Positions 1-8,729 of a stretch of DNA of 64,000 bases are shown here, one piece after another. Within the stretch, counting starts at the first letter, position 1. Each line of letters opens with the position of its first letter. A program made the translations under genes and the position numbers. The notes under the pieces are model-generated. The model ran no database searches. It saw only the letters and a list, made by a program, of their open reading frames with translations, and had not been told where the DNA came from. Origin of the DNA: an uncultured Dehalococcoidia bacterium (GTDB lineage Bacteria > Chloroflexota > Dehalococcoidia > Lucifugimonadales > G958296245); the NCBI GenBank assembly GCA_958296245.1, contig OY282458.1, positions 620,001-684,000 on the forward strand. Direction: 5' to 3'.

Positions 1-1180
1 GCTCTGTTGCGGGTTCTTCGACAGGAGCCTGGGGCTGCTCTGCCGCGATCCGCTCTATTGCGGGTTCTTCGACAGGAGCCGGGGGCTGTTCTGCCGCGAT
101 CTGTTCGGCTGCGGCCCGCTCTGCCGCGGCCTGCTCTGCCGCAGCCTCCATCTCGACGTTGCTCTTTATATCGACGTCCCACCCTGTGAGCCGCGCCGCC
201 AGCCTGGCGTTCTGCCCCTCCTTACCGATAGCCAACGAGAGTTGCCGGTCGGGCACAACGGCCACGGCGGCTTGCGTGTTGGGGTTCAACTCGACCCGCA
301 TGACGCTGGATGGGCTGAGGGAGTTGGAGATGTAGGTGGCTGGGTCCTTGCTCCACTGCACGACGTCTATCTTCTCGCCGTGCAGCTCGTTTACGATGTT
401 TTGGATGCGGATGCCCCGCAATCCGACGCAAGAGCCGACCGCGTCCACGCCGTCTTGCTTTGCGTGGACGGCAACTTTGCTCCGCGACCCCGGCTCCCTA
501 GCGATTCCGACTATCTCGACGGCGCCGTTGTATATCTCCGGCACCTCCATTTCGAACAGGCGCCTGACCAAGTCTTTATCGGCCCGCGAGACGATGATCT
601 CGGGGCCCTTGCCGGCCTCGCGGACCGTCTTGAGGAGCACCTTGATCTTGGAGCCGACCCTGCAACGCTCGTAAGGGGCCTGCTCCGATGACGGTAGGAT
701 CGCCTCCGCCCTGCCAAGCTCGACTACGATCTGCTTGGGCTCCATCCGCTGGACGGTAACGGTAAAGACCTCCCCTTCCTTGTCCGCGAACTCACGTAAC
801 ACAAGCTCGCGCTCGGCCTCGCGCAGGCGTTGGATGACGACCTGCTTGGCTGTCTGTGCGGCTATACGGCCCGCACTATGAGGCAAAGACCCGGTTGGCA
901 CCACGTCGCCCAGCTTGGCGTCTGCCCGTATCCTCCTAGCATCGGCTAGGCTGATCTGGATGTCCGGGTCCTCAATCTCCTCCGCTACTGTCCTGACGGT
1001 GAAGACGCTGACGCCGCCCGTGTTGGGGTCGAGCGTGACCGAGATGTCCTGGCCCGCCGCCACGCTGTCCCTCTTGTAGGCGGAGATTAGCGCAGCCTCG
1101 ATCGCCGACAGCACAATCTCTCTAGGAAGGTTGCGCTCGGCAGCCAACTGCGTTAAAGCGATTATGAAATCGCTTTTCAT
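1..1180 (-). CDS. nusA: Transcription termination/antitermination factor NusA (3' end off window)
   Basis: The open frame starts at the ATG at 1180 and runs leftward off the window, so about 393 codons are visible. NusA binds RNA polymerase and nascent RNA and controls pausing, termination and antitermination. The N-terminus ([20 protein letters not shown]) and the stretch [13 protein letters not shown] are typical of the NusA N-terminal domain. S1 and KH domains follow, ending in [13 protein letters not shown], the usual end of KH2. After that comes an Ala/Glu/Pro-rich tail in which a 17-residue unit (IAAEQPxAPVEEPA type, 51 bp) repeats at least twice within 1-110. A purine-rich ribosome-binding site lies about 10 nt upstream. 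rimP, usually the upstream neighbour, is absent here; upstream are a hairpin and an R1 repeat. The recognition is firm; the C-terminal extent is unknown. Confidence 0.93.
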   Translation of the reverse strand, partial: MKSDFIIALTQLAAERNLPREIVLSAIEAALISAYKRDSVAAGQDISVTLDPNTGGVSVFTVRTVAEEIEDPDIQISLADARRIRADAKLGDVVPTGSLPHSAGRIAAQTAKQVVIQRLREAERELVLREFADKEGEVFTVTVQRMEPKQIVVELGRAEAILPSSEQAPYERCRVGSKIKVLLKTVREAGKGPEIIVSRADKDLVRRLFEMEVPEIYNGAVEIVGIAREPGSRSKVAVHAKQDGVDAVGSCVGLRGIRIQNIVNELHGEKIDVVQWSKDPATYISNSLSPSSVMRVELNPNTQAAVAVVPDRQLSLAIGKEGQNARLAARLTGWDVDIKSNVEMEAAAEQAAAERAAAEQIAAEQPPAPVEEPAIERIAAEQPQAPVEEPATE

Positions 1181-1206
1181 CTGGACAACCACCCCCTCTT
1201 CAACAA

Positions 1207-1231
1207 AGAAAGTGGGGGATCCCCACTTTCT
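1207..1231 (-). promoter_or_regulatory. Perfect 11-bp stem-loop in the nusA leader
   Basis: AGAAAGTGGGG (1207-1217) and CCCCACTTTCT (1221-1231) are perfect inverted repeats separated by GAT. The structure lies 27 nt upstream of the nusA start codon, so it would sit in the nusA mRNA leader. There is no U-tract after it in the nusA direction. It may be an attenuator or an autoregulatory site, but this is inference. Confidence 0.45.
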
Positions 1232-1309
1232 CAAGAGCCGACCGATAGTCCCGAAGTCACCGCTAGTATAGCACCGCCAAGCGGCGGGTACAACTCTTGT
1301 ACCCTGAGA

Positions 1310-1546
1310 AACTGTTCAGGCCCTGTGAGACCCGAAGGGGAAAGTCCAGAGAGGTTCTCCCCTCCGGCAGGGGGTCTGGGGATTGATTTGGGTGAGGGGG
1401 TTGTGCAGTATCAGGTTCTCCCCTCCGGCAGGGGGTCTGGGGGCTGTGCCCCCAGTTACAAAGGGGCGGGCGGGTGGGGATCCAAAGATGTCTGCTTTAT
1501 CGGGGCTGCGCCAGGCGAAAAGGACCTCACGAAGTCTGAACAGTTA
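1310..1546. repeat. R1 dispersed repeat, full-length copy with internal duplication
   Basis: The ends are imperfect inverted repeats: AACTGTTCAG at 1310 and CTGAACAGTTA ending at 1546. Inside is a strong hairpin, CTGGGGGC-TGT-GCCCCCAG (1437-1455). A block containing TTCTCCCCTCCGGCAGGGGG occurs twice, at about 1350-1382 and 1413-1444, so this copy is longer than the one at 6396-6570. It fills most of the 445-bp gap between nusA and the next gene. It has no coding potential for a transposase and resembles a MITE. Confidence 0.75.
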
Positions 1547-1625
1547 CGTTACCGTCAACACGTTGCATTAGGGTTACAACCCGGATAATCTATAGTCAGC
1601 GGTTCGTGACGAGTTGGAGGGAACT

Positions 1626-1907
1626 ATGCCCAAGTTTGAGGTCGTACCGACATCTGAAGTGCCTAGGCCGAAACCCGCCGGTAGGCAGGTGACTGTGCAC
1701 ACCGAATACATAGACTATCTTGGCCAGATAGGGCGCTCTAAGGCGGGGAAGTTGACGCCTTCCGTAGGGGAGACTTCCCAAGCCTTGCGGAGGCGGCTAG
1801 GAGCGGCAGCCAAGCACGTCGGCAAGGAGATAGTCGTCAAGCGTAACGGCAAAGACGTATACTTCTGGGCCAAGTCGGGCCAGCGCCGGAAGGCGAATGG
1901 GAGCTAG
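1626..1907 (+). CDS. Small basic protein of unknown function
   Basis: The product is 93 residues starting at the ATG at 1626, which has GGAGG five bases upstream (1616-1620). An in-frame TTG at 1614 overlaps that ribosome-binding site and is rejected. The protein is rich in Lys/Arg, with a Lys/Pro-rich N-terminus and a C-terminal half (KHVGKEIVVKRNGKDVYFWA) that looks like a small beta-rich domain. No signal peptide or membrane segment is seen. It is a single gene between nusA (divergent) and xerC (convergent), immediately downstream of an R1 repeat. I do not recognise a family; a small nucleic-acid-binding role would fit the charge but is only a guess. Confidence 0.7.
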   Translation: MPKFEVVPTSEVPRPKPAGRQVTVHTEYIDYLGQIGRSKAGKLTPSVGETSQALRRRLGAAAKHVGKEIVVKRNGKDVYFWAKSGQRRKANGS

Positions 1908-2051
1908 CGGCCACTCCTTACCGTTCTCTCTGGGCCCAGCCCCGTCAGGTCGGCGCAGCGCATAGATTCGCAACCGTGACGCCGCCGCCTCGCAGCGGTC
2001 ACCGCTCAGGCGGTAATGCCTCCGGGATGGGCGCTGGTGTCAGCGGCGCTT

Positions 2052-2969
2052 TCATGGCTGAGCCTGTTCGGCCCTGGGGTGCGCAGCCATGTAGACGTCC
2101 CTAGCCTTACCCTGTGTCACGTGAGTGTATATCTGGGTCGTTGCGGGGCTCGAGTGACCCAGTAGATCTTGCACCACGCGCAGATCGGCCCCGCCCTCCA
2201 GCAGATGCGTTGCGAAGGAGTGGCGTAGGGTATGAGTGTGTACTCCCGATCTGAGTCCTGCCCTGGCGGCGTACCGCCGCACCTTCTCTTGGATGCTGCG
2301 CTGTGTCAACCTACCCCCGAAGCGGTTTAGGAACAGGGCGTTGCCGCTGGTTCGATTTGCCAGATGGGGCCGTGCTTCGCCGAGGTAGGCGTACAGGGCG
2401 GCGCTGGCTGCTTCGCCGAATAGTACCATGCGTTCCTTCGATCCCTTCCCGATGACCCTTAGCTCGCGGGCGCGGAGATTCACGCTGCTCACGCCCAGCC
2501 CATGCACTTCACTCACCCTGAGGCCGGCGCCGTAAGTGACCTCGAGGATCGCGCGGTCCCGTAATCCGACGGGCGTAGAGGCGTCAGGGGCCTCGACGAG
2601 ACGGGCGGACTCGTGCTGGGACAGGAAGTCCGGGAGCCTGTGTTCGCGCTTCATCACCCCCCGGCGGGGAAGTGGGTCGCCGTCGATCAGACCTTCCTTG
2701 GCGAGCCACCGCAGGAATGACCTTAGCGCGCTGAGCTTTCGCACCACGCTAGAGCGGGCGTAGCCTAGCTGTACAAGCCACGCGAGATATGCCCGCAGGG
2801 TAATGCGGTCGAGATTCTCGAGTTGGGGGATGCTCTTGGCCCGCATGTACTCGGCCAAGGAGGCGAGGTCCGTTAGGTAGTTGCGCACGGTGAGCGCGGC
2901 GAGGCTCTTCTCCGCGGTCAGGTGGGTCGAGAACTTCTGTAGAGCAGAGGCCCACTCGCGCTCGTCCAT
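2052..2969 (-). CDS. xerC: Tyrosine recombinase XerC/XerD
   Basis: This 305-residue site-specific recombinase would resolve chromosome dimers at dif. An N-terminal SAM-like core-binding domain (about residues 5-90) precedes the catalytic domain. The full catalytic set is visible: R151 (AGLRVSE), K175 (GKGSKER), H246 and R249 (HTLRHSFATHLLEGG), H272 (LLGHSS) and nucleophile Y281. The length is typical of XerC/D. It is the last gene of a minus-strand run dprA-topA-xer, an order seen in many bacteria, with about 90 bp to topA. XerC and XerD cannot be told apart from this sequence alone. No partner recombinase or dif site was seen in the window. Confidence 0.92.
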   Translation of the reverse strand: MDEREWASALQKFSTHLTAEKSLAALTVRNYLTDLASLAEYMRAKSIPQLENLDRITLRAYLAWLVQLGYARSSVVRKLSALRSFLRWLAKEGLIDGDPLPRRGVMKREHRLPDFLSQHESARLVEAPDASTPVGLRDRAILEVTYGAGLRVSEVHGLGVSSVNLRARELRVIGKGSKERMVLFGEAASAALYAYLGEARPHLANRTSGNALFLNRFGGRLTQRSIQEKVRRYAARAGLRSGVHTHTLRHSFATHLLEGGADLRVVQDLLGHSSPATTQIYTHVTQGKARDVYMAAHPRAEQAQP

Positions 2970-3059
2970 GCTTGGAACGGTACGGCCAAGGCACGGACAA
3001 GCGCAAGGTTATGTCGGGTCAGGATAACTGCACCCGCGGCGGGTGTCGCAGCCGCGGGG

Positions 3060-5216
3060 TCAGGCAGTGGCTTCCGCAAGCTCGGGCTCGCTCTCCGGAA
3101 CCGGGCCCGTATGGGCGCACGACAGGCACCGGACCTTATCGCGCCCCGCCGTAACCAATATCTTGCCGCACTGAGGGCAGGGCTCCGGCAACGGCTTCCG
3201 ACTCGATATGAAGTTGCATTCGGGATAGCCTGAGCATCCGTAGAACCGCCTGCCCTTTCCTTTCTTCTGGCGCCTCTCTACGATGTCGCTGCCGCACTCG
3301 GGGCAGTCGACTCCTATTCGCATTATGAGGGGCCGAGCGGTCCGGCAATCGGGGAAGCCGCTGCATGACAGGAACCTGCCGAATCGGCCCGACTTGATCA
3401 CCATTGGCCGGCCGCAGTCCTCGCAGACCTCGTCTGTCTCCTCGTCGATCTGGTCTCTGGGCACCCTGGGAGCGTTCTCGATGGCCTTCCGGACAGACTC
3501 GCTGAACGGTCCATACAGGTCCTTTATGACCGGTGTCCACGTCTTTTCTCCGTTGGCGACCTCGTCCAAGTCCTCCTCCACGCGGGCTGTGAAGCCCACG
3601 TCCATGATGTCAGGGAAGTTGGCCGTCAGCAGGTTGCTAACGGCCGTACCCAGCTTCGAGGGGACGAAGCGTCCCTTGTCCTTGTGGACGTAGTCCCTGT
3701 TGAGGACGGTCGCAATTATGGGCGCGTAGGTGCTGGGGCGCCCGATCCCCTGTTCCTCCAAGGCGCGTACGAGGCTCGCCTCAGTGAATCGCGGAGGCGG
3801 TTGCGTGAAGTGCTGCTCCTGTAGCAGATCCAGGCAATCGAGCAGGTCGCCCTTGCTGAGCTTCGGGAGTTCAGGGAGCTCGTTCTTGGGGTCAGCGGCC
3901 TCGTCGGTGTCCTCGAGGTAGAGCACCCGGAAGCCGGGGAACTTCAGAACGGACCCTGAGGCCCGGAACTCGTAGACGGCGCCCGACCGGACGCTCTCGG
4001 CGTCGATGTTGACGGCGGTGGCGTCGAAGACGGCGTCGGCCATCTGGCTTGCAAGCATCCGGCGCCAGATCAGGTCGTAGAGCCGCGCCTGATCGGACGT
4101 GAGGAATTGCCGCGCCTTGTCAGGTTCACGGAGGATCGAGGTCGGCCTGATAGCCTCGTGCGCCTCCTGTGCGCCCTTAACCTTCTTGGTGTACATGCGC
4201 GCGGATTTGGGGGCGTACTCGGGTCCGAACCTCTCCTTGACGTAGGCGGCGGCCTCGGCGCGGGCAGTGCTGGCGACGGTGGTCGAGTCCGTCCTCATGT
4301 AGGTGATCAGGCCCATGGGGCCTTCCTCTCCAACGGCGATGCCCTCGTAGAGCTGCTGGGCTACCGCCATTGTCCTGAGCGCGGTGAACCTCAGCTTTCG
4401 CCAAGCCTCTTGCTGCAGCGTGCTGGTGATGAAAGGGGCGGCGGGACGGCTGCGGCGCTCCCGCTGCGTCACTTTGCCGACTTGGTACATCGCCCCGTCG
4501 AGGTCCTGTGCTATTCCCTCGGACTCCTCCCGGTTAGCTATCTTGATTGCGCCCTTCTTGTCCTTCAGGTTCCTCAGAGCAGCCTTGAAGGCGCTCTTCC
4601 CATCGTTCCGGGGCCGCTTGGCAAGGCTGGCCCCGATCTGCCAGTACTCCCGGGGCACGAAAGCTTGTATATCGCGCTCCCGGTCCACGATCAGGCGTAG
4701 CGCCACGGACTGGACGCGGCCTGCGGAGAGGCCGCGCCGCACCTTCTTCCACAGCACGGGGCTCAGCTCGTACCCCACCAACCGGTCGATGACACGGCGG
4801 GCCTGCTGTGCGTCGACAAGGTTGCGGTCGATACCCCTGGGGTGATCGAAGGCCTCTCGGACGGCGCCGTCAGTGATTTCATGGAAGACGACCCGTTGGA
4901 CTTTCTGGGCATCTATCTTGGCGGCATGTATCAGGTGCCACGAGATAGCCTCGCCCTCTCGGTCGGGGTCGGTGGCGAGGTATACCAATTCTGCTTCCTT
5001 GGAGGCCTTGGCCAGTTCGGAGACGACCTTGCGCTTATCGGGCATGACACGGTAGGTCGGCTCGAAGGTTCCCTTCTCCACGTCGACGCCCATCTCCCGC
5101 TTGGGGATGTCTCTGACGTGCCCCATGGAGGCCTTTGCCTCGTATCCTTTGCCCAACACCCTGCCTATGGTGCGGGCCTTGGCTGGCGACTCGACTATTA
5201 CAAGCTTCTTTGCCAT
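3060..5216 (-). CDS. topA: DNA topoisomerase I (type IA)
   Basis: This 718-residue enzyme relaxes negative supercoils through a transient 5'-phosphotyrosine link. The TOPRIM domain at the N-terminus holds E9 (VIVESPAKA) and the D83-P-D85-R-E87 metal motif. The active-site tyrosine is Y306 in GLITYMRTDST. The C-terminus carries three topoisomerase zinc ribbons with CxxC pairs (CEDCGRP..CSGFPDC; CPECGSD..CSGYPEC; CPQCGKI..CLSC). The start ATG at 5216 lies 4 bp after the dprA stop, so the two genes are probably co-transcribed. Length and domain order are complete. Confidence 0.97.
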   Translation of the reverse strand: MAKKLVIVESPAKARTIGRVLGKGYEAKASMGHVRDIPKREMGVDVEKGTFEPTYRVMPDKRKVVSELAKASKEAELVYLATDPDREGEAISWHLIHAAKIDAQKVQRVVFHEITDGAVREAFDHPRGIDRNLVDAQQARRVIDRLVGYELSPVLWKKVRRGLSAGRVQSVALRLIVDRERDIQAFVPREYWQIGASLAKRPRNDGKSAFKAALRNLKDKKGAIKIANREESEGIAQDLDGAMYQVGKVTQRERRSRPAAPFITSTLQQEAWRKLRFTALRTMAVAQQLYEGIAVGEEGPMGLITYMRTDSTTVASTARAEAAAYVKERFGPEYAPKSARMYTKKVKGAQEAHEAIRPTSILREPDKARQFLTSDQARLYDLIWRRMLASQMADAVFDATAVNIDAESVRSGAVYEFRASGSVLKFPGFRVLYLEDTDEAADPKNELPELPKLSKGDLLDCLDLLQEQHFTQPPPRFTEASLVRALEEQGIGRPSTYAPIIATVLNRDYVHKDKGRFVPSKLGTAVSNLLTANFPDIMDVGFTARVEEDLDEVANGEKTWTPVIKDLYGPFSESVRKAIENAPRVPRDQIDEETDEVCEDCGRPMVIKSGRFGRFLSCSGFPDCRTARPLIMRIGVDCPECGSDIVERRQKKGKGRRFYGCSGYPECNFISSRKPLPEPCPQCGKILVTAGRDKVRCLSCAHTGPVPESEPELAEATA

Positions 5217-5220
5217 ACCT

Positions 5221-6342
5221 TTACACTTGCACCTCTTCTCTGGGACTTGGGCGAGTCTCCCTAATATAGCTCATTCCGCCGGTCTGCCTGACCATGCCGC
5301 GCAGTTCCATCATCGCCAGGAGGCTGCTCACCGTGGATATGTCCATGCCGGAGCTCCGTATTATCTCATCGATGTGCATGGGCTCGCCGGAGAGGTATCC
5401 GATGATCTTAGACTCGTCCGCGTTGGCTGGGAAGAGCGCTTCCATCTCAATCTGCTGTCCGATCCAAGAGAGGTTCAACTCCTCTAGCACGTCCTTGGAG
5501 TCGGACACCAGCTTGGCCCCGGAGCGCATGATCAGGTTGTTCGCGCCCTTGCTGCTCGGCGAGAATATGCTGCCCGGCACCGCGAACACCTCGCGGTTTT
5601 GCTCCAAGGCGTGCATTGCGGTTATCAGTGCTCCGCTGCGGGCGTTGGCTTCCACGACAACCGTTCCCAACGCAATGCCGCTCATGATGCGGTTCCTGCG
5701 CGGGAAGTTTTCGGCTCTGGGCCGGGTAGATACGGGGTGCTCCGATATGAGCGCTCCGTCCTCGGTTATCCGTTCGGCGAGGCTTTGGTGCTCGCGCGGA
5801 TAGATGATGTCGACCCCGCTGGCTAGGACCGCAATGGTGCGTCCCCCGGCTTCGAGGGCGGCTCTGTGGGCGACCGCGTCTATGCCGTATGCGAGCCCGC
5901 TCACGACGGTGACCTTGGACTGTGCGATGTCGTGCGAGAATTGCTGGGCCACCTGACGGCCGTAGGGCGTCGCCATGCGCGTACCCACAACCGCAACCGA
6001 CCTCTGGTCCTCCGGGATGAGGCTGCCGCGTACGTAGAGCACCGGCGGCGGGTCGTGGATTTCTTTCAGCGCCGCCGGATACTCGGGGTGGTGCCAGGTG
6101 ACGGCCCGCACCCGCTGGGCCGTCACCTTCTTCATTTCTGCGTCAGGGTCGATGGCTTGGCGGCGCGTGACTACGTTGTGCGCCGTGCGCCGGTCGAGGC
6201 CGGCGCGCCGGAGCTCATCCGAGTCTGCGGCCCAAGCCTTAGACAGAGCCCCGAAGTGCCGCTCCATCTCTCTGACGCGCACCGTGCCCACACGTGGGAC
6301 GTGCGTGAAGGCTACCCAATACTTGAGTTCGTTGTCGTCCAT
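5221..6342 (-). CDS. dprA: DNA-processing protein DprA/Smf
   Basis: This 373-residue protein loads RecA onto incoming single-stranded DNA during natural transformation. An N-terminal SAM/HhH-like region (about 1-80) precedes the Rossmann-like DprA core, with VVGTRMATPYG, SGLAYGIDAVAHRAAL and PRRNRIMSGIA. The C-terminal about 65 residues form a winged-helix domain (KIIGYLSGEPMHIDEIIRSSG). It is the first gene of the dprA-topA-xer run. No other competence gene is in the window, so DprA alone does not prove competence. The archaellum-type cluster near 12-22 kb is not a competence pilus. Confidence 0.95.
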   Translation of the reverse strand: MDDNELKYWVAFTHVPRVGTVRVREMERHFGALSKAWAADSDELRRAGLDRRTAHNVVTRRQAIDPDAEMKKVTAQRVRAVTWHHPEYPAALKEIHDPPPVLYVRGSLIPEDQRSVAVVGTRMATPYGRQVAQQFSHDIAQSKVTVVSGLAYGIDAVAHRAALEAGGRTIAVLASGVDIIYPREHQSLAERITEDGALISEHPVSTRPRAENFPRRNRIMSGIALGTVVVEANARSGALITAMHALEQNREVFAVPGSIFSPSSKGANNLIMRSGAKLVSDSKDVLEELNLSWIGQQIEMEALFPANADESKIIGYLSGEPMHIDEIIRSSGMDISTVSSLLAMMELRGMVRQTGGMSYIRETRPSPREEVQV

Positions 6343-6395
6343 TGCCGGAGGCTATTCTAGCATAGCAGTATGGCGGCGCCGCCCATCCGGTTCGA

Positions 6396-6570
6396 TAACT
6401 GCTCAGACTTCGTGAGGTCCTTTCAACTGGCGCAGCCCCGATAAAGCAGACGTCCTTGATCCCCACCAACCGCCCCTTGGTAGCTGTGGGCACAGCCCCC
6501 AGACCCCCCTGCCAGAGGGGAGAACCTCTCCGGACTTCCCCCTTCAGGTCTCACAGAGTCTGAACAGTTA
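6396..6570. repeat. R1 dispersed repeat, compact full-length copy (reverse orientation)
   Basis: The element begins TAACTGCTCAGACTTCGTGA at 6396 and ends with CTGAACAGTTA at 6570. The ends are near-perfect inverted repeats of about 20 bp. Internally it holds the GATCCCCACC..CGCCCCTTGG block, the C-rich hairpin arms and the CTTTATCGGGGCTGCGCCAG-like block in reverse. It is 175 bp long and occupies most of the 318-bp gap between dprA and the next gene. The rest of that gap shows no clear gene. Confidence 0.8.
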
Positions 6571-6660
6571 CCCGGTTCGGCCCAGAGTGGGGCGGCCACG
6601 GCGGTCCGCCGCTCGGCGACAGGGGACGGCTCATGAAGTGGTCAGGCAGACCTACGCTGC

Positions 6661-7524
6661 TCAGCGTATCGGGCAGTCGCAGGCATCGCCCTCCCCCAAC
6701 TTAACGGCGGCCGTGTCCGAGTCGATCAGCACGGCTTCCGCGCTGAAGTACTGTACCGTTAGTGTATCCGGCGGGTGGATGAAGACCTTGTGATCGCCCG
6801 TTCCGGCATGATCGGGGTCGTCGGATAGAGGCACCACGCCCCTGAACAAGCCTGAGGACGCGCTGGACGTCTGGTCATCCTCGGCTTTGACCTCGCTAAG
6901 TCCGACCCACTCACCGTCAGGATCCGATGAGCTAACTACCTTGACGCGCCGGGCGCCGACGGCGTACGTGTCCACCACGTGGTAACTGAAGACAGCCTCC
7001 ACTGTCGAGCTGGCATTAACGTCATTGGCTAAAGAGAACGTACCGGCGGCAGGATCGTAAGCGTCTGTCAGGTGAGGAAGCCAATCATCTTCACTGGGAA
7101 TGTACACTTCCACGGAAGGCTGCGCGTCGAGGCCGGTCAGTGGGGTGTTGGCAGGAGTATCCGTATCGTAGCCGCAACTGTCCATGCCCGACGAGTCGGT
7201 TATCTCATGCACCCCGGCCTCGGGCGCGCCGGATATTAGGTTCCAAACAGCGGCCTCCCCGACGTTAGCAGTGAGCTCGGTCCAGGAGGCTAAGCATCTC
7301 GGGGTCGATTGCAGGTCGGAGTCTCGAACGAAGAAGACCGCTGGTCCGCTGACGGGAAACGTATCCTTGCCGAACACGACCTTGTTCTCCGGCGTCGTCG
7401 CCTCCCCGCCGGATTGCGCCAGCGCAACAATGACGGCGGACACTGCAAGCGCGGCCGCGCAGACTGCCGCCAGGCGTAGCAAATTCCGGTTGCCGGATGC
7501 GTCGGCTGACGTACGTCGGGACAT
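6661..7524 (-). CDS. Exported or membrane-anchored protein of unknown function
   Basis: The product is 287 residues. A basic N-terminus is followed by a hydrophobic segment at about residues 15-37 (LLRLAAVCAAALAVSAVIVALA), which is a signal peptide or N-terminal anchor. The rest is acidic, Ser/Thr/Asp-rich and probably beta-rich. The C-terminal part, SSGLFRGVVPLSDDPDHAG followed by HPPDTLTVQYF, resembles the repeated extracellular beta-domain unit (gain..LSD..DTLTVxY) found in S-layer or surface proteins. A CDC motif lies near the C-terminus. It stands alone between an R1 repeat and tRNA-Ser. I do not recognise a named family. Confidence 0.75.
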   Translation of the reverse strand: MSRRTSADASGNRNLLRLAAVCAAALAVSAVIVALAQSGGEATTPENKVVFGKDTFPVSGPAVFFVRDSDLQSTPRCLASWTELTANVGEAAVWNLISGAPEAGVHEITDSSGMDSCGYDTDTPANTPLTGLDAQPSVEVYIPSEDDWLPHLTDAYDPAAGTFSLANDVNASSTVEAVFSYHVVDTYAVGARRVKVVSSSDPDGEWVGLSEVKAEDDQTSSASSGLFRGVVPLSDDPDHAGTGDHKVFIHPPDTLTVQYFSAEAVLIDSDTAAVKLGEGDACDCPIR

Positions 7525-7556
7525 GACTCAGGCTCACGTGGCGTCCATGTGCGGGA

Positions 7557-7646
7557 TGGCGGAGAGGATGGGATTCGAACCCATGGTCCCCGCTAAGGGA
7601 CACGCGATTTCCAGTCGCGCCTATTCGGCCGCTCTAGCACCTCTCC
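7557..7646 (-). tRNA. tRNA-Ser (anticodon GGA)
   Basis: Read on the minus strand, acceptor GGAGAGG pairs with CCTCTCC, followed by discriminator G and an encoded CCA (7557-7559). The D-arm reads GCTAGAGCGGCCGAATAGGC. The anticodon arm GCGACTGGAAATCGC gives anticodon GGA. A long variable arm (GTGTCCCTTAGCGGGGAC) is typical of class II serine tRNAs. The T-arm is GGGTTCGAATCCC. It reads UCC/UCU serine codons. Confidence 0.96.
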
Positions 7647-7737
7647 AAGCGCCGGCGGGCGCAAGTGTACCACGCGGCGACGCGGGTTATCTATCGCCCT
7701 GCCCGCCCATTGGTGCATGGCTCTTATCCCGCCGTCC

Positions 7738-7792
7738 CGGAGACCTCTCCCTCTATTTTCTCTCTACGCCGGTAGTTATGCAGAGGTCTCCG
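7738..7792. promoter_or_regulatory. Perfect 11-bp inverted repeat upstream of tRNA-Ser
   Basis: CGGAGACCTCT (7738-7748) is exactly mirrored by AGAGGTCTCCG (7782-7792) with a 33-base spacer. It lies in the 294-bp gap between the SDR stop and tRNA-Ser, both on the minus strand. It could end the SDR transcript or be an operator. Nothing else is clear in this gap beyond short R1-like end fragments near 7917-7940. Confidence 0.4.
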
Positions 7793-7940
7793 AAGGGGGA
7801 GCGAACGCCGCGCTCTCTCAGTTGATCTATAAATCCCCACGCGCGAGGCCCAAATCGATTATAGGCCACGGCCTGTGGGTGTCAATGCGGTTGGGCATAT
7901 AGGGGGGCGACATGTTCAGACCCGTTAGTGTGAACAGGCC

Positions 7941-8690
7941 CTAGTCGCGTAGAATGGCGCCTCCGTCTACGTGCAGGCACTGGCCGGTGATGTTTCGCGC
8001 ATCGTCCGAGGCCAGAAAAGCCACAGCCTTCCCCACGTCCTCGGTAGACTGGGGACGTCCCATCGGGATTACGCCGAGATACCGCTCCAAGAAAGCCTCG
8101 TAGGGGTCATCGGCGCTCTGGCCGATTGCGCTCTGCTGGAACGCAGTCCAGACGGCGCCGGGGCAGACCGCGTTGACGTTGATGTTCGAGGGCGCCAACT
8201 CATAAGCCGCGCCCTTGGTGTACCTCAGCACGGCAGCCTTGCTGACGGCGTAGGCTCCGCCTGCGCGCCGGGGCGCGTGGCCGGCCATCGACGCAATGTT
8301 GACTATCTTGCCGTAGCGCCTCTCCTTCATGTGGGGCAGTATTGCCTCGCAACTATGCACCACCCCAAGCACGTTGACGTCGAACGTGCTCCTCCAGTCT
8401 CCGCCGCCGATGCCGGCGTTGTTCACCAGGATGTCTACGCGGCCGAAGGCGTCGATCGCGCTCGCCATTGCGGCTTCTACTTGTTCCTGCTTGGATACGT
8501 CCATCCGGAGCGCTACGGAACCGCGCCCCAGAGCGCTGATCTCACGGGCAACCGACTTCGGCTCATCTCTGGTGACGTCGGCAACGGCCACGGCGGCGCC
8601 CTGCCGGGCCAGAATCAGGGCTATGCCGCGCCCGATGCCCTGGCCTCCACCCGTTACTACGGCCGCCTTCCCCGTGAGGTCTGCCAGCAC
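7941..8690 (-). CDS. SDR-family NAD(P)-dependent oxidoreductase
   Basis: This 249-residue classical short-chain dehydrogenase has the cofactor motif TGGGQGIG (residues 13-20), NNAG (90-93) and the catalytic Ser134-Tyr147-Lys151 set in YAVSK. A conserved ending (ITGQCLHVDGGAI) completes the family signature. Asp at the end of beta-2 (VADVT) suggests NAD(H) preference, which is inference. The substrate is not predictable. The gene is followed by the tRNA-Ser and preceded by the metallo-beta-lactamase-fold genes on the same strand. Confidence 0.92.
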   Translation of the reverse strand: MLADLTGKAAVVTGGGQGIGRGIALILARQGAAVAVADVTRDEPKSVAREISALGRGSVALRMDVSKQEQVEAAMASAIDAFGRVDILVNNAGIGGGDWRSTFDVNVLGVVHSCEAILPHMKERRYGKIVNIASMAGHAPRRAGGAYAVSKAAVLRYTKGAAYELAPSNINVNAVCPGAVWTAFQQSAIGQSADDPYEAFLERYLGVIPMGRPQSTEDVGKAVAFLASDDARNITGQCLHVDGGAILRD

Positions 8691-8729
8691 TGAGGGTGTG
8701 TTCGAGGTCAGCCCCGTCAGGGCGCGCCT

